64,000 nt of DNA from Pseudemcibacter sp038106445 (GTDB lineage Bacteria; Pseudomonadota; Alphaproteobacteria; Sphingomonadales; Emcibacteraceae). Positions 37,993 through 46,094 of this stretch are shown here, piece by piece. Location: NCBI GenBank assembly GCA_038106445.1, contig JAYODU010000002.1, forward strand, positions 186,001-250,000, read 5' to 3'. How positions within the stretch are numbered: position 1 is the stretch's first letter; each line of letters begins with the position of its first letter. Position numbers and translations under genes: made by a program. The notes under the pieces were generated by a model. The model worked only from the letters and a program-made list of their open reading frames with translations, did not search any database and was not told the DNA's origin.

Positions 37993-38634
37993 ATTAACGC
38001 GATTGATATCATTGTACTTTTAATTATCGGCTCTTCCATGCTAATCGCTGTCACGCGCGGCTTTACAACGGAAGCTCTTGGCCTGGCTGCATGGGTTTTA
38101 GCATTGTTTGTAACATTACAAGGTCACCCCATTGCCTATCCCTATGTTGTTGAAATTGTCCAACCTGATCAGATGGCCAGTTTGATTGCATATGCGGCAC
38201 TTGGCATTGGCAGCCTGATTTTATTCAAATTTTTAGGCAGTGTTATTGGAAAAACGGTTAAGGAAAGCCATATCGGCGCACTTGACCGTGGTCTTGGTAT
38301 TTTGTTTGGTATTGTGCGCGGAATGTTTATCGTCAGCTTTGCCTACCTGCTAACAACGCCGTTCTTTTCAAGGGATGAGTATCCGGATTCGTTCATGGAA
38401 GCAAAGTCCAGACCACTAATAGAATACGGTGCCAGCATGCTAAATTCAATGAACCCTTATAAAAGCGAACCACTTTTCGGCGAAGATTCTATTGGTACTG
38501 ACTGGTTTGGTACTTTTAAGAACATTGTACCCTCTTTCCCGGCCGGTAACGATGCTAATGGTGGAGAAACACGTTATGATGATGAAACACGTGAAGAAAT
38601 GAATAATTTATTCGAAGAAGGCACAAAAACGTAA
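37993..38634 (+). CDS. cvpA: CvpA family membrane protein (apparent ATT start)
   Basis: CvpA proteins are inner-membrane proteins linked to purF expression, colicin V production and stress resistance. The annotatable ATG at 38038 would cut the first transmembrane helix. The same frame extends upstream as NAIDIIVLLIIGSS, the typical CvpA N terminus, and begins at ATT 37993 with AAGAAGGA eight bases before it. An in-frame TAA lies at 37972, and no ATG, GTG, TTG or CTG lies between. The result is a 213-residue protein with about four hydrophobic segments and an acidic C terminus. If ATT is real this is a rare start codon; a sequence error ATG to ATT is the alternative. purF follows. Confidence 0.88.
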   Translation: MNAIDIIVLLIIGSSMLIAVTRGFTTEALGLAAWVLALFVTLQGHPIAYPYVVEIVQPDQMASLIAYAALGIGSLILFKFLGSVIGKTVKESHIGALDRGLGILFGIVRGMFIVSFAYLLTTPFFSRDEYPDSFMEAKSRPLIEYGASMLNSMNPYKSEPLFGEDSIGTDWFGTFKNIVPSFPAGNDANGGETRYDDETREEMNNLFEEGTKT

Positions 38635-38703
38635 AAAAAGGTTCACAAAAAGGCCCAAACACAATATACAGTGTTTCGTATATATCTTTAACGAGTTGGA
38701 TAA

Positions 38704-40200
38704 ATGACGGATCATTTAAATTCCTCGAATTCTAGTCTCTTTCCTCTTAGTACGAATCCATTTGAAACAGATAAATTTCACGACGAGTGTGGTGTATTTG
38801 GTATTTTCAACGCACAGGAAGCCTCGACACGTACCGTACTTGGGCTTCATGCATTACAACACAGGGGACAGGAAGCCGCAGGAATTGTCAGCTATCATGA
38901 AGGCCAGTTTTTTTCCCACAAATCATTGGGCCAGGTCGCAGATAACTTTAATACGCAGCCAGTCATTTCATCACTACCGGGAAACAGCGCAATCGGCCAT
39001 GTGAGATACTCCACATCCGGTGGTGCAGGTCTTCGAAATGTCCAGCCCCTTTTTGCCGACCTTGCCAGAGGCGGTTTTGCCGTCGCTCATAATGGTAATA
39101 TTACAAACGCACTTACCTTAAAAAAATATCTTGTAAACAAGGGCGCTATCTTTCAATCCACATCTGATTCAGAAGTCGTTATTCATTTAATCGCTACAAG
39201 TACTTATATGAATTTGCAGGATAAATTCATCGATGCCATGAGACGCATTGAAGGGGCATTTGCTTTTGTTGCGCTTGCCGAAGACCGTATGATCGGTGCA
39301 CGTGACCCACTTGGTGTCAGACCACTTGTTCTTGGCCGACTAAATAATGAAGCTTATATATTTGCGTCGGAAACCTGCGCGCTTGATATCATTGGTGCAG
39401 ACTTCGTCCGCGATGTGGAACCCGGCGAGGTGGTAACAATTACAGACGACGGTGTAAACAGCGTTAAACCTTTCCCTGCCATGTCACCAAGGCCATGTAT
39501 CTTTGAACATGTGTATTTTTCCCGCCCGGATAGCCTTACAAATGGCACAAGTATCTATAAAGTGCGCAAAAATATCGGCAGGGAACTTGCAAAAGAATGC
39601 AAACTTAAAGCAGATCTGGTTGTGCCGGTACCGGACAGTGGCGTTCCAGCCGCAATTGGCTATGCACAGGAGGCGGGCATACCTTTTGAGCTTGGTATTA
39701 TCAGAAACCATTATGTTGGCCGCACTTTCATTGAACCGTCAGATACTATCCGGCATCTTGGCGTTAAATTAAAACATAATGCCAACCGTGGTGAACTTGA
39801 TGGTAAAATTGTTGTACTTGTTGATGACAGTATTGTTCGCGGCACCACATCCGTAAAAATTGTTGATATGGTTCGTCAGGCAGGTGCAAAAGAAGTCCAT
39901 ATGTATATTGCAAGTCCGCCAACGACTGATCCATGCTTTTATGGTGTTGATACCCCTGATAAAGATCAGCTTCTTGCATCTAAAATGTCTGTTGAGGATA
40001 TGGCAGGATATATCGGTGCGGATAGCCTTAAATTTATTTCCATGGATGGTCTTTACCGTGCTGTCGGTGAAAAGAAACGCAACAACCAATCACCCCAATA
40101 TTGTGATGCCTGTTTCAGTGGTGAATACCCCACAAGCCTTACAGATAATGCAGCATCGGATGATGACAAACAATTCTCACTTCTAATGGATACTCGCTAA
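38704..40200 (+). CDS. purF: Amidophosphoribosyltransferase
   Basis: First committed step of purine synthesis: PRPP plus glutamine to phosphoribosylamine. The 498-residue protein has a short N-terminal propeptide; Cys29 in DECGVFGIF is the glutaminase nucleophile exposed after cleavage. The N-terminal Ntn-hydrolase domain includes GHVRYSTSGG. The phosphoribosyltransferase domain has the PRPP loop VVLVDDSIVRGTTS. It follows cvpA by 69 bp, in which AAACAC and GTGTTT form a small inverted repeat. Confidence 0.97.
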   Translation: MTDHLNSSNSSLFPLSTNPFETDKFHDECGVFGIFNAQEASTRTVLGLHALQHRGQEAAGIVSYHEGQFFSHKSLGQVADNFNTQPVISSLPGNSAIGHVRYSTSGGAGLRNVQPLFADLARGGFAVAHNGNITNALTLKKYLVNKGAIFQSTSDSEVVIHLIATSTYMNLQDKFIDAMRRIEGAFAFVALAEDRMIGARDPLGVRPLVLGRLNNEAYIFASETCALDIIGADFVRDVEPGEVVTITDDGVNSVKPFPAMSPRPCIFEHVYFSRPDSLTNGTSIYKVRKNIGRELAKECKLKADLVVPVPDSGVPAAIGYAQEAGIPFELGIIRNHYVGRTFIEPSDTIRHLGVKLKHNANRGELDGKIVVLVDDSIVRGTTSVKIVDMVRQAGAKEVHMYIASPPTTDPCFYGVDTPDKDQLLASKMSVEDMAGYIGADSLKFISMDGLYRAVGEKKRNNQSPQYCDACFSGEYPTSLTDNAASDDDKQFSLLMDTR

Positions 40201-40202
40201 TA

Positions 40203-40937
40203 ATGTTTAAAGGTTATGTCGCCGTTGTAACGGGTGCATCGCGTGGTATTGGCTATGCAACAGCGAAGGCACTTGCCGCTGAAGGTGCACATATATTTGC
40301 TGTTGCGCGCACTATTGGATCGCTGGAAGCTCTTGATGATGATATCAAATCCGTTGGCGGTGAAGCAACATTGGTACCGCTTGATATAACGGATTATGAA
40401 GCGCTTGACCGCCTTGGTGGTGTAATTGCAGAAAAGTATAAAAAACTGGATATTTTGATCGGTAATGCAGGTGTTTTGGGGGATATTACACCCGTCAGCC
40501 ATTTAAAACCAAAGACCTGGCAAAAACTGCTAGATGTAAATGTGACGGCCAATTACCGGCTTATCAGATCACTTGATCCGCTGCTTCGCGCTGCAGAACA
40601 TGGCCGGGCCGTTTTTGTCAGTTCATCAAAAGTTGTGCGCGATCCACGTCATTTCTGGGGTGGTTATGCCGCAAGTAAGGCGGCACTTGAATGCCTTGTT
40701 AAAACCTATGCAGCGGAAGTTGAAAAATCGAACCTTCGGGTCAATATTTTAAATCCAGGCCCGATCAGAACAGCAATGCGTGCCGCAGCCGCACCAGGTG
40801 AAAATCCTGACACACTTGATAAACCGGCTGATCTGATGCCATTAATGCTGAAATTATGTTCTCCCGAATTTGACCATAACGGTATCATCGCCGATTATCC
40901 GATGTTTAAAGTAGATCCTGAAAATTTCTTTTTTTAA
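40203..40937 (+). CDS. SDR family oxidoreductase
   Basis: Short-chain dehydrogenase of 244 residues: NAD(P) loop VTGASRGIGYATA, middle GNAGVLGDI, Ser in VFVSSSKVV, and the catalytic YAASKAA. It resembles the SDR next to purF in many alphaproteobacteria, whose substrate is not known. It starts two bases after purF. Its stop overlaps the convergent thioesterase stop by four bases. Confidence 0.9.
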   Translation: MFKGYVAVVTGASRGIGYATAKALAAEGAHIFAVARTIGSLEALDDDIKSVGGEATLVPLDITDYEALDRLGGVIAEKYKKLDILIGNAGVLGDITPVSHLKPKTWQKLLDVNVTANYRLIRSLDPLLRAAEHGRAVFVSSSKVVRDPRHFWGGYAASKAALECLVKTYAAEVEKSNLRVNILNPGPIRTAMRAAAAPGENPDTLDKPADLMPLMLKLCSPEFDHNGIIADYPMFKVDPENFFF

Positions 40938-41332
40938 TCCACAAGAAATTTACCGGCAAGCTCTCTGAACTTTTCAGGCATGGGTATTGATTTTCGTTTC
41001 TCAAGATCAAATACCACTGCCTTTTCTTCGCATTTAGCAATAAGGCTATCATCACTTTGTTTAAACATATGATGTAGTGCAGTGAATGAAGAATTTCCCA
41101 GTTTTAAGAAGCCACTTTTAATATAATACCTGTCTCCTTCGCGGATTTCGGCAACAAATTTCATATTAAGTTCAATATCCGCAAAACCGGTCTTTTGATC
41201 AGGAATTAGGCCACATGATTCTGCCAGAACATAACTGGCATCATCAAATGCTGCCGTATAATAACGTGTTGTAAAATGCCCCATCCGGTCACATAATTCT
41301 GCACTTACTATTCCCTCACCGGACCTTATCAT
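40934..41332 (-). CDS. Acyl-CoA thioesterase (hotdog fold)
   Basis: A 132-residue protein of the 4-hydroxybenzoyl-CoA thioesterase/YbgC-like group. The N-terminal half carries CDRMGHFTTRYYTAAFDDAS, which matches the D-x-x-x-H-x-x-x-Y active-site spacing of the family, followed by the beta-strands of a hotdog fold. The substrate is unknown. It converges on the SDR gene with a four-base overlap and lies just downstream of the broken VOC gene. Confidence 0.75.
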   Translation of the reverse strand: MIRSGEGIVSAELCDRMGHFTTRYYTAAFDDASYVLAESCGLIPDQKTGFADIELNMKFVAEIREGDRYYIKSGFLKLGNSSFTALHHMFKQSDDSLIAKCEEKAVVFDLEKRKSIPMPEKFRELAGKFLVD

Positions 41333-41338
41333 ATTTGA

Positions 41339-41721
41339 TTATTCACCAAGTTCGCCTGTAAAATTAAAAGCGGCAAATTTATTACCGTCCGGATCGCGGA
41401 AATATCCAATATAGAAATTCGGTGTACGCTCCCCGGTGCGCCTTCATCTCTGCCGCCATTTTCAAGTGCACAATTATAGACTTCATTCACCTGTTCCGGC
41501 GACATGGCATTAAATGCTGTCATAACGCCGTTTCCAACCGATGCTTCATTCCCATCATGCGGAAGACAGACAGAAAAAGCCGGTTGATCCGGTGTAACAC
41601 TCCAAACAATAAAGGTTTCTTCATCCATCATCCTTTTGGCGCCAAGTATGCCGAGAACCTTGTCAAAGAACTCCGCTGACCTTTTTAAGTCCTTGGTACC
41701 AACCATCGTATATCCAATCAT
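41339..41721 (-). pseudogene. VOC family protein, frameshifted (copy 1 of a tandem triplet)
   Basis: The frame encodes a small glyoxalase/VOC protein. The start MIGYTMVGTKDLKRSAEFFDK matches its two neighbours, with GGGAGG before the ATG. After GGRDEGAPG the reading frame changes. In the next frame the family ending resumes as ERTPNFYIGYFRDPDGNKFAA, ending at a TAA at 41339. Inserting one base into the four-base C run (+ strand 41431-41434) would restore the frame. Read without this the protein ends in unrelated residues. The metal ligand pattern of the family is only partly visible. Confidence 0.8.
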
Positions 41722-41735
41722 TATTACCTCCCTGT

Positions 41736-42119
41736 TTATAAATGATCGTCAGCTGCATAATGGTATGCTGCCAGTTTATTACCATCCGGATCACGAAAGT
41801 AACCGATATAATAACCACCGTCCCGCATCCCTGGTGCACCCTCATCGGTTGCACCATTTTCAATCGCTGTATTATAAACTTTACGAACTTCTTCTTCATT
41901 TGCAACCGGAAATGCTATCATGGAACCATTACCAACGGTTGCTTCATTTCCATCATAAGGTATACAGATCGAAAAAGACGGCTTATCAGAGCCAGCATTC
42001 CAAAGTATGAATTTCTCATACTCCATTTTGCGTGTAGCCCCCATTTTACCCAGAACAGCATCATAAAATCTGGCAGCGCGTTCCATATTCCTGACGCCAA
42101 CCATGGTGTAGCCAATCAT
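41736..42119 (-). CDS. VOC family protein (copy 2)
   Basis: About 127 residues of the vicinal-oxygen-chelate fold (glyoxalase/bleomycin resistance/dioxygenase superfamily). It has MIGYTMVGVRNMERAARFYD, NEATVGNGSMIAF and GYYIGYFRDPDGNKLAA. It closely parallels the genes on either side, so it arose by tandem duplication. The substrate is unknown. An extra ATG directly upstream is possible. Confidence 0.85.
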   Translation of the reverse strand: MIGYTMVGVRNMERAARFYDAVLGKMGATRKMEYEKFILWNAGSDKPSFSICIPYDGNEATVGNGSMIAFPVANEEEVRKVYNTAIENGATDEGAPGMRDGGYYIGYFRDPDGNKLAAYHYAADDHL

Positions 42120-42127
42120 CATTGGCT

Positions 42128-42502
42128 TTATTCACCGGACATATGAAAAATGGAAAATTTGTTACCGTCCGGATCACGAAAATAGGCCATGTAGTATTTA
42201 TCACCCCGTGGACCAGGTTCACCTTCGCAACTGCCGCCATTATTCTGGGCAATTTCATACATTTCATGAACCTGTTCTTTCGTATCAGCACCAATTGAAA
42301 TCATTGAGCCGTTGCCAACCGTTGCTTCATTTCCGTCATATGGCAGACACACGGCGAAAAAAGGTTTATCCGCAGCAGTTGCCCACATTATGGATGTATC
42401 ACCTTCCATAGCGCGATTTGCCCCAACTATTCCAAGAACTTTATCAAAAAATTCTCCTGCTCTTTTCAGGTCTTTGGTACCAACCATTGCATAGCTTATC
42501 AT
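42128..42502 (-). CDS. VOC family protein (copy 3)
   Basis: A 124-residue VOC protein beginning ISYAMVGTKDLKRAGEFFD, with NEATVGNGSMISI and YYMAYFRDPDGNKF. The start has a good GGGAG. It is the first gene of the tandem triplet in transcription order, with 8 and 14 bp gaps to the next copies. All are downstream of der on the same strand. Confidence 0.85.
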   Translation of the reverse strand: MISYAMVGTKDLKRAGEFFDKVLGIVGANRAMEGDTSIMWATAADKPFFAVCLPYDGNEATVGNGSMISIGADTKEQVHEMYEIAQNNGGSCEGEPGPRGDKYYMAYFRDPDGNKFSIFHMSGE

Positions 42503-42526
42503 TCTTTACTCCCTTGTTTTTTATGT

Positions 42527-43942
42527 TCAACCTTTCTTGTAAGGGTTATCGCCTTTTCGAAGCATCATTCGAACAGGAATACCCGGCATATCAAAATCCC
42601 ACCTTAACTCATTTAAAAGATATCTTGTATAACTATCTGCGAGATCTGCCGGACGATTACAAAATATAGCAAATGTTGGGGGCCGTGTTTTTACCTGGGT
42701 CATGTATCGCATTTTGGTCCTGCGCCCTTTTACGGAAGGTGGCGGATGGTACGCCAACGTCTGCGCAAGCCACTTATTAAGCTTCGCTGTGCTGATACGC
42801 CGGTTCCAAAGTCTATATGTATCAAATATTTGCGTCATTAATTTATCAATGCCACGCCCGGTTAATGCAGAAACCGGGATAATCGGTATCCCCTTTATCT
42901 GTGGCAATGAATGCTCAATCTTGTGTGCGATATCTTTCATAACTTCCTGACGATTTTCAAGTAAGTCATATTTATTTAACCCGATTATCAGGGCCCGCCC
43001 TTCCTGCACAACAAGGCTTGCGATGGAAAGATCCTGTTTTTCAAATGGTTGTGTAGCATCAATTAACAGCACGACCACTTCGGCAAAATTCAGAGCACGT
43101 ATCGTATCGGCAACTGACAGTTTTTCCAGTTTTTGCTGCACTTTTGATTTGCGCCTTAATCCGGCCGTATCAAATATCCTTAATTCTCTGCCTTCATAGG
43201 TATAATTCACGCCTATTGAATCTCTTGTAATACCAGCTTCCGGCCCGGTTAACATCCGATCTTCACCCAGAAGTTTATTGATAAGCGTCGATTTTCCGAC
43301 ATTGGGCCTTCCGACAATAGCCATTTGTAACGGCAGACCATCATCCTGCTCACTTAATAACTCTTCTTCTTCGCTGACTTCCCCATCAATGATCACTGAT
43401 TTTACACTTATTTCTTCTTCAATATCAGCAAGCGGATCAAGACCAAGTATTCTTAACTTTTCTTCAAATGCATCGCTAAGATCAGCCAACCCCTCGCCGT
43501 GTTCAGCAGAAAGGGGAACAGGATCACCAAGACCAAGCGTATAAGCCTCATAAGCACCTGCCTCGCCTGCTTTCCCCTCAGATTTATTGGCAATTAATAT
43601 GGTTGGTTTTTTGCCACGCCTTAAAATATCTGCAAAATATTTATCCAGGGGTGTGATACCTGCACGGGCATCAATCATAAAAAGTGAAAAATCAGCATCA
43701 TCAATGGCTATTTCTGTCTGTTTGCGCATTCTGGCTGACAGACTGTCACCTTTTCCCTCTTCAAGCCCGGCTGTATCGATAATACGAAATTTATATTCAC
43801 CCAAACTACCCATGGCGTCACGGCGATCTCTTGTTACACCCGGCGTGTCGTCGACAAGAGCAAGTCGTTTCCCCACTAGCCTATTGAACAATGTAGATTT
43901 ACCAACATTTGGCCGCCCTATAATAGCAACGCTGAAAGTCAT
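42527..43942 (-). CDS. der: Ribosome-assembly GTPase Der
   Basis: Tandem GTPase needed for 50S assembly. The 471-residue protein has two G domains, each with GRPNVGKST at its P-loop (N-terminal FNRLVGKR and a second copy, LINKLLGEDR), NKSE/NKYD as G4, and a C-terminal KH-like domain ending GIPVRMMLRKGDNPY. It is followed by the VOC triplet and preceded by bamB. Confidence 0.97.
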   Translation of the reverse strand: MTFSVAIIGRPNVGKSTLFNRLVGKRLALVDDTPGVTRDRRDAMGSLGEYKFRIIDTAGLEEGKGDSLSARMRKQTEIAIDDADFSLFMIDARAGITPLDKYFADILRRGKKPTILIANKSEGKAGEAGAYEAYTLGLGDPVPLSAEHGEGLADLSDAFEEKLRILGLDPLADIEEEISVKSVIIDGEVSEEEELLSEQDDGLPLQMAIVGRPNVGKSTLINKLLGEDRMLTGPEAGITRDSIGVNYTYEGRELRIFDTAGLRRKSKVQQKLEKLSVADTIRALNFAEVVVLLIDATQPFEKQDLSIASLVVQEGRALIIGLNKYDLLENRQEVMKDIAHKIEHSLPQIKGIPIIPVSALTGRGIDKLMTQIFDTYRLWNRRISTAKLNKWLAQTLAYHPPPSVKGRRTKMRYMTQVKTRPPTFAIFCNRPADLADSYTRYLLNELRWDFDMPGIPVRMMLRKGDNPYKKG

Positions 43943-43975
43943 GATATATTAACTCTTTAAAGCAAAAGAGGCCAT

Positions 43976-45331
43976 TTAACGCATGGCGATAATTTCGCCG
44001 TCTTCGACCAGAAAATAAAGTGTACCGTTGGAAACAATAGGCCCCATTGTGGAATTATCCGGCAGTCTCATTCCGCCTGTTACCTGTCCTGTATAAGGTG
44101 ATAACGTAACCGCATATCCATGTGAAGATGTAACAATTACACGGTCACTTGCAACGACAGGGCCACTCCAGCTTACGGGTTCTTTCCGTATATCCGGGTC
44201 AGCAAACCGTTCCAGCTGTGTAATCCATCTGATGCGACCGTCGCGGCGGGTAACGCAAACAACTTCTGAATCAGTTGTTACCACAAAAATAAAATCGCCA
44301 ACCACCCACGGTGTATGCTCGGATCCGATATTCTGTTCCCATAAGCGTACACCACTATTTATATTGACAGCAACCATGCGCCCGCTGTGACTAACCAGGT
44401 AAACATTACCATCATAAACAACTGGATGCCCATCTATATCCCGAAGACTTGCCATGGCCGTTAGCTGTCCTTGTCGACTTAACGTATCCGTCCACAGAAC
44501 ACGACCATTTTCAACGCGCATTGCATAAACTTCACCCGAAGAATAGCTTACAATCACAGTGTTTCCGATCACGGCTGGACTTGCATTTCCGGCAAGTCCG
44601 GCATTTTCGGCAATGCCCACTTCGTCCCAGATTATATCACCTGTATTCGCATCCAATGCAAAAATATGATTATCATGAGTAACGCCGAACACACGGCCAT
44701 CAGAATAAGTTGGAGAGCCGCGCATAGGAACGCCTATTTCAGTAACCCAGATTTCACTACCATCATTCAGATTTAAAGCGCCAAAATGACCATATCCCGT
44801 TACAAAATATAAAGCGTTATCACCAACGGTTACGCCCCCCCCATAACCCAATTTATTGGTTTCGCCTTCCATATCGTATTTGCGGTTCCAAAGCTCGCGG
44901 CCGGTATCCGCATTAAGTGCCGAAACACGTGAACTTGCATCCATAGCATATAGCACACCATCTTTCACAACAGGCTCGGCCACCAACGCACGGCGCCCCG
45001 TCGAGCCGGCCCCAATATCCCTGTTCCACAATCTTTCAGGATTATCTGAAATTTCAAGATGATGCAGTATATGCTGCATATTACCGCCAGCCTGCGCCCA
45101 ATTTTCGTTACGGTATGGCAAGGGAAGTGTTACCTGAAGCGTAGCCAACTGCGGATCAGCTGTCAGTGTTTGCTCGAATGTGAGAACAGAAATACGGTCA
45201 CCTTCAATTGTATCCCGGTTATTAGGATCACTTGTACTGCAAGACGATAATATCAACAATGCAAACAAAACACATAGTATCGATACAATTTTACTATTCA
45301 TCATTGATTTTAACTGATCGCAAAATACCAT
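43976..45331 (-). CDS. bamB: Outer-membrane assembly lipoprotein BamB (PQQ-repeat)
   Basis: Beta-propeller lipoprotein of the BAM complex that inserts outer-membrane proteins. A lipobox is visible (LLILSSC). The rest consists of repeated PQQ-type propeller blades with motifs such as GVLYAMDASSRVSALNADTG and GDNALYFVTGYGHFGALNL. ATG 45331 was chosen because AGGTGG lies six bases upstream and overlaps the end of the TPR gene; internal ATGs at 45304 or 45301 would give a shorter n-region. Its neighbours, the TPR protein and der, form the conserved BamB-Der unit. Confidence 0.92.
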   Translation of the reverse strand: MVFCDQLKSMMNSKIVSILCVLFALLILSSCSTSDPNNRDTIEGDRISVLTFEQTLTADPQLATLQVTLPLPYRNENWAQAGGNMQHILHHLEISDNPERLWNRDIGAGSTGRRALVAEPVVKDGVLYAMDASSRVSALNADTGRELWNRKYDMEGETNKLGYGGGVTVGDNALYFVTGYGHFGALNLNDGSEIWVTEIGVPMRGSPTYSDGRVFGVTHDNHIFALDANTGDIIWDEVGIAENAGLAGNASPAVIGNTVIVSYSSGEVYAMRVENGRVLWTDTLSRQGQLTAMASLRDIDGHPVVYDGNVYLVSHSGRMVAVNINSGVRLWEQNIGSEHTPWVVGDFIFVVTTDSEVVCVTRRDGRIRWITQLERFADPDIRKEPVSWSGPVVASDRVIVTSSHGYAVTLSPYTGQVTGGMRLPDNSTMGPIVSNGTLYFLVEDGEIIAMR

Positions 45332-45341
45332 TAATTGCCAC

Positions 45342-45977
45342 CTATTCTTCAATAACGCTTAAATATTGTTCAGCACGGTTTTTAACTGAACCGGGAACTT
45401 CTTCACCAGCAAGTAATTCTTCAAGCCGTGCTTTTGCGGCATCAACATCGCCCGCCTTCAGTTCCGCCAAAGCGACAATTTCAGCCGCGATATATTTGAA
45501 ATTTGTCTCACCATTTAATACCAGTGATAATCTGCCACGCACATCATCAACCGATGCACTATCTACTTCCAATATTGCTGCCTGAACATTGGCTATATCT
45601 TTATAAAGTGTTGGAACTGTTGCTGTTGCGATGAATTCATCCAAAATTTTGACCGCACCTAGCTTATCTTCAGCCGCAAGTGCCAGTTCCGCTTTTTTGA
45701 AAGTAGCCAATATTTCATAACCATCCACATGAGAGGCTATAATCTGGTTAAGTGCAGTTGTCGCATCAGCACCGTTTTCGAGAATTGCCTGCGCATAGGC
45801 ATCCGCCTGCTCATTATATTTGCTTTCGACAATATAATTATATATTCCACGTCCGGCCACAATTATGACAATACCTATCGCAATACCAATGACAAATTTG
45901 CCGTACTTGTTCCATAAATCTGTTAACTGCTTCTGGCGAAGATCTTCATCAACTTCGCGGATAAACGCATCGGACAC
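45342..45977 (-). CDS. TPR-containing inner-membrane protein (YfgM-like)
   Basis: A 211-residue protein with an N-terminal cytoplasmic stretch, one transmembrane helix (about 28-50, FVIGIAIGIVIIVAGRGIYN), and a helical periplasmic region (about 55-205) of TPR_21/DUF2133 type. It resembles E. coli YfgM, which associates with SecYEG and periplasmic chaperones. It lies directly before bamB and der on the same strand. Confidence 0.85.
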   Translation of the reverse strand: MSDAFIREVDEDLRQKQLTDLWNKYGKFVIGIAIGIVIIVAGRGIYNYIVESKYNEQADAYAQAILENGADATTALNQIIASHVDGYEILATFKKAELALAAEDKLGAVKILDEFIATATVPTLYKDIANVQAAILEVDSASVDDVRGRLSLVLNGETNFKYIAAEIVALAELKAGDVDAAKARLEELLAGEEVPGSVKNRAEQYLSVIEE

Positions 45978-46094
45978 GGACTACTCCTTAATATTCTTTA
46001 TAATTATCAAAATATAGGCGACAAAATACCCGACCTCAAGGCATAAGGCAATCAAGCATTAGTAATATTATCATTAAAAGTGACAAATTTTTGT

